Assembly (NCBI GenBank): GCA_007122745.1
Contig: SKTA01000214.1
Location: 1 to 6,159, forward strand
Reading direction: 5' to 3'
From: Bacteroidales bacterium
GTDB taxonomy: Bacteria; Bacteroidota; Bacteroidia; Bacteroidales; UBA7960
DNA length: 6,159 bases
Shown here: positions 1 to 6,159 of the stretch, one piece after another
How positions within the stretch are numbered: the first letter of the stretch is position 1
Layout: the number at the start of each line of letters is the position of its first letter
Translations under genes and position numbers: made by a program
Notes under the pieces: generated by a model
The model's input: only the letters and a program-made list of their open reading frames with translations
Databases searched by the model: none
What the model was told of the DNA's origin: nothing

Positions 1-2
1 AT

Positions 3-737
3 CAGTATGCCAGTTTTGACATCAAGGACCATTTCCCCGATTTTGGGAAATTTTTCTTTCCGCCTGCCTGGCTGGGAGATGTCATTGTTTCAAACAATCA
101 AAATGTCTTTTTAACAGTTTATCGCCCAAGAGTTGATGGAATTGTAATAGCAGAACCACGTTTGCTTTTGTTCAGGGCTGAAAAAGATGCTTCAGGTGAA
201 GTATCTGTCTATGATTTCATTGAGTCAGCAATTTACACCGACTATGTATTTGGCAATCTGACAGGGATTTACTCGTGTGGAGAGAATTTTCTTATCTCAC
301 TCGACCCTTTCACTTACAAGGTAACACCCAATGGAGACTGGGAACTTGTTCTTGAAAACCGGATTTTTGAATTTATCGCACACGGTGACAAACTGATAGG
401 CTTCCGCGATAATGATCTGACCGTGTCTTATGATGAAGGCAGTAGCTGGGAAATATTGACACCCGGTTTTCCTCTTGGATTAATACCCTGGCATCAGAAA
501 GGATTTAGCCTGAAAGACCGGTTACTTATATGGGATACCTACAATATTACACAGATCAAATTTACCGACGAAGGACTTGATTTTGTTTCTTTCTGTACCG
601 AAGGCCTTGACCCAGGTCCTGGGAAATACATCCACCGACTGGTCATGGGAGAAGAATATGTATTTGTTGGCACACAACAGGGTTTGTATTACAAACCACT
701 GGACGATTTTTGGGAGTCAAATTTAAGTGCAAAATAA
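3..737 (+). CDS. Asp-box (BNR-like) repeat protein, 5' end missing
   Basis: The reading frame is open from the first complete codon at 3 to the TAA at 735-737, giving at least 244 residues. The gene therefore begins before the window, and a TTG at 162 within it is not a convincing start. A textbook Asp-box (S-x-D-x-G-x-x-W, read as SYDEGSSW) lies at 426-449, about residues 142-149 of the visible part. Near the C-terminus is a 'VGTQQGLYY' segment, a pattern common in the blades of Asp-box/sialidase-like beta-propellers, so a propeller fold is likely. The visible part is hydrophilic, has no membrane segment, and ends without a recognisable type IX secretion C-terminal domain. Asp-boxes are structural, so no enzyme activity can be inferred. 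The signal peptide, if any, would lie in the missing part. The next gene on the same strand starts 107 bases downstream. Confidence 0.85.
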   Translation, partial: QYASFDIKDHFPDFGKFFFPPAWLGDVIVSNNQNVFLTVYRPRVDGIVIAEPRLLLFRAEKDASGEVSVYDFIESAIYTDYVFGNLTGIYSCGENFLISLDPFTYKVTPNGDWELVLENRIFEFIAHGDKLIGFRDNDLTVSYDEGSSWEILTPGFPLGLIPWHQKGFSLKDRLLIWDTYNITQIKFTDEGLDFVSFCTEGLDPGPGKYIHRLVMGEEYVFVGTQQGLYYKPLDDFWESNLSAK

Positions 738-844
738 AGTATCAAAGAAGGTCATTAAACAATAAAATGTGCATGTTGAATCGAACAAAAGAGTATAATG
801 TTTCTATCTATACATAGCTATATATCACATAACTTAATTTTTTT

Positions 845-2056
845 ATGCACTCATTTTCAGCTTCTGCAAAAAAGCACTTAAAATACTTTTGTGAAACCAT
901 TTCTGAGCGCCACCTTGGAAGCCAGGGAAACAAACAAGCCACTAACTATTTCAAAAAAGTACTGCAACAATACGGATGGGAAACCGAAGAAAGTTTGTTG
1001 AAGGTGATGGACTGGAAAACCGAAGGCGCTATTCTGCAATGCGGTAAGCAGTTTTTTGAGGTTTTTTCCAGTCCTTATTCGTTGGGATGCAATATAGAGG
1101 GCAAATTGATTGCCGTCGACAACATCAGCAAGCTTCATGATGCTGGCTTGAAGAATAAAATCGTTTTGCTGCACGGTGAGATAGCGGCAGAACAGATCAT
1201 GCCGAAAAATTTCGTGTTTTACAATCCGGAACACCACCAAAAGTTGTTACAGCTTCTTGAGCAAAGTGGTGTTAAAGCCATCATCAGTGCTACCGGCAAA
1301 AACCCTTCGCTGGCCGGCGGCGTGTATCCCTTCCCCATGTTTGAAGACGGCGACTTCGACATCCCGAGCGTATTCATGGAAGACACCGAAGGAGAAAAGC
1401 TCTTAACTTGCGTTGGACAACGGCTAAAGCTGGAATCCAGGGCAATTCGAATCCCTGAAACTGCTTCAAACATAATCGGACGAAAACCGGGGCATGGAAA
1501 GCAGCGCATTGTGGTTACTGCACACATCGATGCCAAACAGGGCACACCCGGCGCCCTTGATAATGCCACAGGTGTAACGGTACTGCTGCTGTTGTCGGAA
1601 ATGCTAAAAGACAGCGATTTGAAACATCCCGTGGAGCTAGTCGCTTTCAACGGCGAAGATTACTACGCAGCATCCGGACAAATGAAATACATTGAACAGC
1701 AAGCAAACCACTTTGACGACATCCTGCTGAACATCAACATTGACGGGGTGGGCTACAAGGAAGGGGCTTCATCTTTTTCAGCTTTCGATTTGCCGGAAAC
1801 CATCCAGAATGCTTTTCAAACCATCATTAAAAAAAATACAAATAGTATTGAAGGCCCACCTTGGTACCAGGGCGATCACAGCATTTTTCTGCAGCACGGT
1901 CGACCGGCAATTGCTGTTACATCCGAATGGATCCTTCAAAACATGGAAACCCAAAACATTACCCATACCGAAAGGGACAATTTCAGTATCATTGATCACC
2001 GCAAGGTGGTTGAAGCAGCCACGGCCATACACGAATTCTTGTTGCAGATCTTCTGA
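845..2056 (+). CDS. M28-family zinc aminopeptidase, cytoplasmic
   Basis: This 403-residue protein carries the full metal-site signature of peptidase family M28 (di-zinc aminopeptidases that remove N-terminal residues from peptides). The motif H227-x-D229 is followed by D239 in LDNATG, the catalytic-base/ligand pair E271-D272 in NGEDYY, D300 in NIDGVG, and H374 in HTERDN. Spacings of 12, 44 and 29 residues between successive elements fit the family. Residues about 66-200 form a protease-associated (PA)-like insertion between the N-terminal helices and the catalytic core. The N-terminus (MHSFSASAKKHLKYF) has no hydrophobic signal core, so the enzyme is probably cytoplasmic, unlike many secreted M28 members. 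The second acidic ligand is Asp rather than the usual Glu. The ATG at 845 is the first in-frame start and is preceded by an AT-rich stretch without a Shine-Dalgarno sequence. Substrate specificity cannot be read from the sequence. It is convergent with the downstream minus-strand gene. Confidence 0.95.
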   Translation: MHSFSASAKKHLKYFCETISERHLGSQGNKQATNYFKKVLQQYGWETEESLLKVMDWKTEGAILQCGKQFFEVFSSPYSLGCNIEGKLIAVDNISKLHDAGLKNKIVLLHGEIAAEQIMPKNFVFYNPEHHQKLLQLLEQSGVKAIISATGKNPSLAGGVYPFPMFEDGDFDIPSVFMEDTEGEKLLTCVGQRLKLESRAIRIPETASNIIGRKPGHGKQRIVVTAHIDAKQGTPGALDNATGVTVLLLLSEMLKDSDLKHPVELVAFNGEDYYAASGQMKYIEQQANHFDDILLNINIDGVGYKEGASSFSAFDLPETIQNAFQTIIKKNTNSIEGPPWYQGDHSIFLQHGRPAIAVTSEWILQNMETQNITHTERDNFSIIDHRKVVEAATAIHEFLLQIF

Positions 2057-2179
2057 TCGACACCTTCTCCCTTTTTCAAATAATCATCCGTCTTTTGCAA
2101 ATACAATACATTTTTCTTGACTTCCGCACGCATGTGTTTCCTGTTTTGTGCTTTGCACGTAACAAACAGTACCTCCTTA

Positions 2180-3448
2180 CTAAAACACGTCCAGTATCTG
2201 GTCAAGGCGTTTTCTAACATGTGGCAGCGCATGGGCTTGTGGATGGCCTATTGCCATGGCAAATACCAGGTGCATATCGTCACCGGTTCCGAGCATCCCG
2301 GTAACCGGCTCTGTGAGTGCGGGTAGCGCCGTGATCCATTGCGCTCCGAGCCCTTTATAGCTGGCAACAAGGTTGATTTGTGTGCCGGCCGCAATAAGGT
2401 TTGTCTCCAGGAAGTGTGTAACTGAGGGGCTCACTTCTCCAGGTGATGCCCGATAGAAACCCAGCAATAGTATGGGATTGTCAAGCGTGTTATTCCAATA
2501 GCCTCTTATCTGTTCCGGAGAAGCATTCGGATGGAGGCTGTTTTTTTCAATGTGGTTGAACACCGCTTGCTTGAGTTCGGCTCGTTTATCCGGGCAACTC
2601 ATTGCAACGAAATGCCAGTTTTGGTGCATGAAGCGTACCCACGGCACGGCAAGCCCGCTGCCAACAATTTGTCTGATGGTTTCTTCGCTCACCGGCTCGC
2701 TGGTAAAACCCAGGGGCTGACGCTGCGACTTAACGTATTCACAAAGGTAGCAGTCTGACTCAGGAAATATGTCTGCCAGCTGATCATTGGGATGCAGGAT
2801 GTTATGTGCCACGGCAATTGCAAAAGTTTCGAAGAATGGCCAGTTGCCTGTTATCAGTCTGCTGGTCAGTACCACCGGCTCATTCACATACTTAATCCCA
2901 TAAGCGATCATTTCTTCTTTTTTTGAAGGGCTTACGGTCATCTTTACCCCTTTAAAATAGTTGTGAGTGGTCAAAGCAAACGGTCCGCCGCAGATTGCAC
3001 CAATGGTAACTTGTTTGGCAAGCGCTTCATCAATAAGCCGGTATAGCTCCCCGGGGAGATCATTTACAAGGTGTTCAGGGCCTTTGCCCCCGGGAAAATA
3101 CAGTGCGTCATAATCGTTCATCGAAGCATCTTGCAGGAGTACATCGGTTTCGACCACGGAGTTGATCTCCGAATCAAACCAATGCCCGTTGAAGGCGATT
3201 GTGTGTCCTTTGGTATGGGCTTCGGCAGCTGCCACGTGAACGGTGGCACCCCACGACTCCCATGTTTCCCTGATGTCAAACACTTCGTGATGGTCGTAAT
3301 CATAACCTACGACCATCAGGATCTTTTTTCCGTGCAGATCGTAATCAGGCATGCTTTCACGCTGCTCCATCCAGATCTCCGGTGTTGCTGCAAAGGCTTG
3401 AGCTGCGATCACTGAAGCAATTAACAATGTACTCATCTTGTTTTTCAT
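2180..3448 (-). CDS. Exported DJ-1/PfpI-nitroreductase fusion protein
   Basis: This single uninterrupted 422-residue frame joins two enzyme folds behind a Sec-type signal peptide. Residues 1-20 have a basic start, a hydrophobic core and an AFA|A cleavage site, with no lipobox. Residues about 41-220 are a DJ-1/PfpI domain: the nucleophile elbow is AIC153GGP, the partner glutamate is probably E55, and FPGGKGPEH at 118-126 is the usual glycine loop. The His that follows the Cys in PfpI proteases is Gly here, as DJ-1 itself also lacks it, so protease activity is unlikely. Residues about 233-422 resemble FMN-dependent nitroreductases: PVSEETIRQIV (252-262), HQNWHFVAM (275-283), AAGTQINLVASYKGLGAQW (353-371), and a terminal RKRLDQIL (412-419). 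Classic FMN-contact residues are partly changed. A CxxC (C233, C236) lies at the domain junction. The start ATG at 3448 gives the complete signal peptide; an ATG four codons later is possible. It lies 70 bases downstream of the permease gene on the same strand. The substrate is unknown. Confidence 0.93.
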   Translation of the reverse strand: MKNKMSTLLIASVIAAQAFAATPEIWMEQRESMPDYDLHGKKILMVVGYDYDHHEVFDIRETWESWGATVHVAAAEAHTKGHTIAFNGHWFDSEINSVVETDVLLQDASMNDYDALYFPGGKGPEHLVNDLPGELYRLIDEALAKQVTIGAICGGPFALTTHNYFKGVKMTVSPSKKEEMIAYGIKYVNEPVVLTSRLITGNWPFFETFAIAVAHNILHPNDQLADIFPESDCYLCEYVKSQRQPLGFTSEPVSEETIRQIVGSGLAVPWVRFMHQNWHFVAMSCPDKRAELKQAVFNHIEKNSLHPNASPEQIRGYWNNTLDNPILLLGFYRASPGEVSPSVTHFLETNLIAAGTQINLVASYKGLGAQWITALPALTEPVTGMLGTGDDMHLVFAMAIGHPQAHALPHVRKRLDQILDVF

Positions 3449-3518
3449 GGTAAAGAATTATGTTAAAAATATATTGCGTCATTTTTTTGTTGACGGTGAT
3501 TAAAATACTAACAAGCGC

Positions 3519-5894
3519 TTATTCCGACTTTAGAACAATTCCCGGTGCAACGGAGGCTGCCTTTATGGCGTGGTATGCAACGGTGAAACAGGTTATTACC
3601 AGGCTTGCGGATGCTGCGATGACATACGGAAGCACACCAACAGAGGTTTGGTAAGGAAATGTTTCAAGCCAGCGGTTCAGTAACAAAAAGGAAATGGGAG
3701 TTGACAGCACAAATGCAATAACCAGGAGCCTGAGAAAACTGCTCAGCACCAGGCCGGCCAGCTGAAACAATCCCGCTCCGACCACCTTGCGTATGGCCAT
3801 CTCCTTTTGCCGCTGTTCTGCCATGAAGGATGCCAGACCAAGCAAACCGAGGCAAGCGATCAAAATGGCAAAAAAGGAAAATACAACGAATATCTGTTGC
3901 AAAAGCCTGTCTTTTTGGTAGAATTCCATAAAAAGTCCTCCCAGTGGCTCAATCATGAACGGTATTGCTGGCGCAAACTCCATCCAGACCTCCTCCATGT
4001 GTGTCACTGCCTCCCGGTAGCTTGATGGGTCAATGTGTAACGTAACGTTGTATGATCCCTCGTCATCCCAGAGAATTACAAGGGGTGCTATGGGGTTATG
4101 CAGGCTGTTGTAATGGAAATCTTTTACAATGCCAATGATCCTTAGGTCATGTTCCACAGCACCGGTTTTAAAGTTTTGCCCGATAATCTCTTCATAACTG
4201 CCCTCGTATTCGAAATAACGCACAGCTTGTTCATTAAGGATGACAGCGTGACGGTGTTCTGAAGGATAATCACGTGAAAACAAACGTCCGGCAACTGTCT
4301 CTATGCCCATCATGGAAAGATATTCGGCGTTGACCTGCATGGTGGTATGCTGTTTACTCTCCTGGCTATTACCTGTCGAAGACTCTTGCCAAGTAATGTA
4401 GCCCGGAACCTGTGATGAACGACCGATGCCGAGAATTTCCGGGTGCTCCCTGAGGGCGGTTTGGAAAGCGTCCCAGCGCTGATGGGTGTTGGCTTCCAAA
4501 CGAATCAGGTATCTGTTTTCCAGTTCCAAACCAAGGTCCTTGTTTCTCATGTAGGAAAGTTGCTGGTTGATGACCACCGTTGCCGTGATCAGTACCAGGG
4601 ATATGGCAAATTGAAAAATGATCAGTATTTTTCTGAAAATTGCACCCTTTTTCCCTCCGCTTTGGTTCCCTCTGAAAATGGCTATTGGAGCAACAGAAGT
4701 TAAATAAAGTGCCGGATAAATGCCCGAAATCATCCCGACAAAAACAATTCCTCCCAGCAGACTAAAAATGGCTAACCAAGGATTCAGACTGTATAAGGTA
4801 ATTGAAGTTCCGGTAAAATCGCGGTACCACGGCATTGCGATTTCCATGATAAGCAGGGCAAAAAACACGGCCAGTGCAGTGATCACGAATGATTCAATCA
4901 GGAACCTAAGCACCAATTTAGGTCGCTGTCCTCCCAGTAGCCTTTGGATGCCCACTTCACGAGCCCGCACGCTGGAACGCGCAGTGGCCAGATTGACATA
5001 ATTTACAACAGCTATCAACAAAATAAAGACCGCTATGGCAAGAAAGAGTCGAACTGTTTGTATGTTTCCTGACTCTGCCGGACCGGCATGTTTTACGTCA
5101 TCAGAAAAATAGATATCGTGTAGAGGCCTCAGGAAAAAGTCTCGTTCTATTTCAGCATCATAAAGCATTTGGAGCTCATCATAGATGGCATCATTTATTT
5201 TCTCTTCCAGGCTGCCAACATTTGTTACCGGCTCTAAACGAAGAAATGTGGCATAATTCCATGAACCCCATTGGTAAAGGAAATCGGAGTCGAGATGACT
5301 GTAAAACCTGTTTAGCAAGTGAAACGGAATGATTCCTGTAACGCGCAGGTGAGAGTGTGTTACATCTTCAATCACACCTGTTACCATCAAATGCTGGTCA
5401 TTGCCGTATCGAAGCATCTCACCCATGACATCTGTGCGACCAAAGATATTGCTTGCCAGGCTCTCTGTAAGCACAATTGAGGAGGGTTCAGTTAATGCCG
5501 TTTTGGGGTCTCCCAGCAGGAAGCGATACGAAAACATATCGAACACTGTACTGTCTGCAAATATGATGTCCTGGGCTGAAAAAGGAGTGTCGTCGTAACT
5601 GAGGGTTTGATAGATGTGCATCGTAAGCACACGCGTCATGCTTTGCACCTCCGGGAAACTGCGCTTCAGAAAAGGTCCGTATGCCGTGCCCAGCAAAGCC
5701 CAGTCAGTTTTCTCCAGTCGATATACATGGTCGCTGTGCTCATGCCAGCGGTCATATGACCGCTGGTCAATAATAAACAGCACGATAAGCAGAAAAACCG
5801 ATATACCAAGTGCAAAACCGAGGATGTTGATCAGGGTATAATATTTTTGCCGAAAAAGAGAACGGGTAACATGTTTAAAGTCTAAATAACTCAT
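3519..5894 (-). CDS. MacB/FtsX-type ABC transporter permease
   Basis: This 791-residue inner-membrane protein has the duplicated layout of large Bacteroidota MacB/FtsX permeases. TM1 is at about 20-43, followed by a first periplasmic MacB core domain (about 45-275). TM2-TM4 are at about 281-303, 332-352 and 373-400. TM5 is at about 421-443, followed by a second periplasmic domain (about 445-660). TM6-TM8 are at about 666-690, 712-740 and 754-776. Cytoplasmic coupling segments are visible after TM2 (SSVRAREVGIQRLLGGQ, 307-323) and TM6 (EQRQKEMAIRKVVGA, 693-707). The FHYNSLHNPIAPLV stretch (593-606) is typical of this subfamily. Such permeases use an ATPase partner for mechanotransmission across the envelope (antibiotic, peptide or lipoprotein export), but no ATPase is encoded in the window, so the substrate is undetermined. 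The start ATG at 5894 begins MSYLDFKHV just before TM1 and has no Shine-Dalgarno sequence. The upstream region carries a phased repeat array and a candidate sigma-54 promoter. Confidence 0.95.
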   Translation of the reverse strand: MSYLDFKHVTRSLFRQKYYTLINILGFALGISVFLLIVLFIIDQRSYDRWHEHSDHVYRLEKTDWALLGTAYGPFLKRSFPEVQSMTRVLTMHIYQTLSYDDTPFSAQDIIFADSTVFDMFSYRFLLGDPKTALTEPSSIVLTESLASNIFGRTDVMGEMLRYGNDQHLMVTGVIEDVTHSHLRVTGIIPFHLLNRFYSHLDSDFLYQWGSWNYATFLRLEPVTNVGSLEEKINDAIYDELQMLYDAEIERDFFLRPLHDIYFSDDVKHAGPAESGNIQTVRLFLAIAVFILLIAVVNYVNLATARSSVRAREVGIQRLLGGQRPKLVLRFLIESFVITALAVFFALLIMEIAMPWYRDFTGTSITLYSLNPWLAIFSLLGGIVFVGMISGIYPALYLTSVAPIAIFRGNQSGGKKGAIFRKILIIFQFAISLVLITATVVINQQLSYMRNKDLGLELENRYLIRLEANTHQRWDAFQTALREHPEILGIGRSSQVPGYITWQESSTGNSQESKQHTTMQVNAEYLSMMGIETVAGRLFSRDYPSEHRHAVILNEQAVRYFEYEGSYEEIIGQNFKTGAVEHDLRIIGIVKDFHYNSLHNPIAPLVILWDDEGSYNVTLHIDPSSYREAVTHMEEVWMEFAPAIPFMIEPLGGLFMEFYQKDRLLQQIFVVFSFFAILIACLGLLGLASFMAEQRQKEMAIRKVVGAGLFQLAGLVLSSFLRLLVIAFVLSTPISFLLLNRWLETFPYQTSVGVLPYVIAASASLVITCFTVAYHAIKAASVAPGIVLKSE

Positions 5895-5917
5895 GTTTGA
5901 TATTTTTTCATAGACCG

Positions 5918-5933
5918 ATCAACAATAATACCA
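5918..5933 (-). promoter_or_regulatory. Candidate sigma-54 promoter of the permease gene
   Basis: Read on the minus strand, this stretch is TGGTATTATTGTTGAT. Compared with the sigma-54 consensus TGGCAC-(N5)-TTGCW, the -24 half matches TGG-Y-A-Y and the -12 half matches TTG, but the usually conserved C of the -12 GC is A. The element sits 23 bases before the permease ATG, implying a very short leader. A competing sigma-70-like TATAAT at 5935-5940 has no good -35 partner. The call gains weight from the enhancer-like array further upstream, but the imperfect -12 keeps it tentative. Confidence 0.35.
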
Positions 5934-5987
5934 CATTATATAACCCTTTGAATAGCTTGTTTTTGCTAAAAATCCGTTTTATTAACT

Positions 5988-6023
5988 TGTACACAAAGGG
6001 ACATAAACGTACGTTTGCGGACA
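5988..6023. promoter_or_regulatory. Helically phased hexamer array, probable activator binding region
   Basis: Four hexamers, TGTACA (5988-5993), GGGACA (5998-6003), CGTACG (6008-6013) and CGGACA (6018-6023), repeat every 10 bases and share the core G-[TG]-A-C-[AG]. The intervening spacers are CAAA, TAAA and TTTG; the last is the reverse complement of the first. Around the third unit lies the perfect palindrome AAACGTACGTTT (6005-6016). One site per helical turn on the same face is what a multimeric DNA-binding protein would use. The array lies 94 bases upstream of the permease start and about 55 bases from the candidate -24 element, a suitable enhancer distance. Which protein binds is not visible here. 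Confidence 0.55.
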
Positions 6024-6070
6024 GGTAAATATTCGTCTGCGCGATATATTGATCCTGGAGGCATTAAGTT

Positions 6071-6086
6071 AAGTAAATTTTTACTT
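6071..6086. repeat. AT-rich near-palindrome
   Basis: AAGTAAATTTTTACTT pairs over seven bases on each side of a central TT. It lies in the gene-free right end, about 50 bases beyond the hexamer array. It could be an operator, or part of a terminator for a gene outside the window. Low complexity means chance is also plausible. Confidence 0.3.
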
Positions 6087-6122
6087 TTCAGAAACTCAAG
6101 AATGCTTTAGACATACTGCTTC

Positions 6123-6151
6123 AATGACCCTTAATAAATTTTTCTGTCATT
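6123..6151. repeat. Inverted repeat at right edge
   Basis: AATGAC (6123-6128) and GTCATT (6146-6151) are perfect six-base inverted arms around a 17-base AT-rich loop. An overlapping alternative pairing, CCCTTAAT with ATTAGGG (6128-6135 and 6149-6155), also exists with one bulged base. It might be a weak transcription terminator or a regulatory site for a gene beyond the window. The large loop and absence of a GC-rich stem make this uncertain. Confidence 0.25.
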
Positions 6152-6159
6152 AGGGCGTG

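Noticed and set aside
776..799. TTGAAT (776-781) and TATAAT (794-799) as a sigma-70-like promoter for the M28 gene
   Set aside because: The spacer is only 12 bases, far from 17, and no Bacteroidota-type TTTG / TAnnTTTG pair is present. The TATAAT alone is weak evidence in AT-rich DNA.
878..1650. Minus-strand open frames at 878-1240 and 1219-1650
   Set aside because: Both are antisense to the M28 peptidase gene and encode no recognisable domain; they are shadows of the real coding frame.
2148..2158. GTGC-TTT-GCAC hairpin between the convergent genes as a bidirectional terminator
   Set aside because: The stem is only four pairs and no U-tract follows on either strand.
2117..3415. Plus-strand open frames across the DJ-1/nitroreductase gene
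   Set aside because: Antisense to a well-supported gene with clear domain motifs, with no family features of their own.
3477..3495. CGTCA/TGACG inverted repeat between the permease and the fusion gene
   Set aside because: Five-base arms around a nine-base T-rich loop are easily found by chance; too weak to call an operator or terminator.
5891..5911. Six-codon upstream ORF (MKKYQT) whose stop overlaps the permease start
   Set aside because: Very short, without a ribosome binding site; its ATG would also lie almost at the inferred transcript start. Probably coincidental.
5935..5940. TATAAT on the minus strand as the -10 of the permease promoter
   Set aside because: No acceptable -35 or -33 element lies at the right distance upstream; it directly abuts the candidate sigma-54 element. 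Kept only as an alternative.

Overview
The window looks like a chromosomal segment of a Bacteroidota bacterium. Three things suggest this: the large permease is of the two-module MacB/FtsX type that is abundant in that phylum, none of the three visible start codons has a recognisable Shine-Dalgarno sequence, and the gene products (Asp-box repeat protein, M28 peptidase, exported DJ-1/nitroreductase) are typical of it. This assignment is inferred from gene style only; there is no rRNA or marker gene. No tRNA, rRNA, CRISPR array, insertion sequence or phage gene was seen.

Layout. Positions 3-737 (+) hold the 3' part of a gene whose start lies outside the window; its product carries one clear Asp-box and is probably a beta-propeller protein. 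After a 107-base gap, 845-2056 (+) encodes a complete M28-family zinc aminopeptidase with no signal peptide. It is convergent with the next gene across a 123-base gap that contains no convincing terminator. 2180-3448 (-) encodes an exported two-domain protein, DJ-1/PfpI followed by a nitroreductase-like domain. 3519-5894 (-) encodes a 791-residue ABC-transporter permease of the MacB/FtsX family, with no ATPase gene in the window. The permease lies upstream of the DJ-1/nitroreductase gene on the same strand, separated by 70 bases, so read-through is possible.

The most notable non-coding signal lies in front of the permease. At 5988-6023 there are four related hexamers (TGTACA, GGGACA, CGTACG, CGGACA) spaced exactly 10 bases apart with CAAA/TAAA/TTTG spacers. 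The array is therefore helically phased and is centred close to a perfect 12-base palindrome. About 55 bases nearer the gene is a sigma-54-like element (TGGTAT...TTGAT, minus strand, 5918-5933). Together these look like an enhancer plus sigma-54 promoter controlling the permease, perhaps through an NtrC-type activator encoded elsewhere. The array is directly visible; the promoter and activator are inference.

Working together: the permease (cell envelope) and the exported DJ-1/nitroreductase fusion (periplasm) could form an envelope or redox-stress unit, but only adjacency supports this. The left-hand plus-strand genes show no functional link to them. The right end (6024-6159) has no supported gene, only AT-rich inverted repeats.
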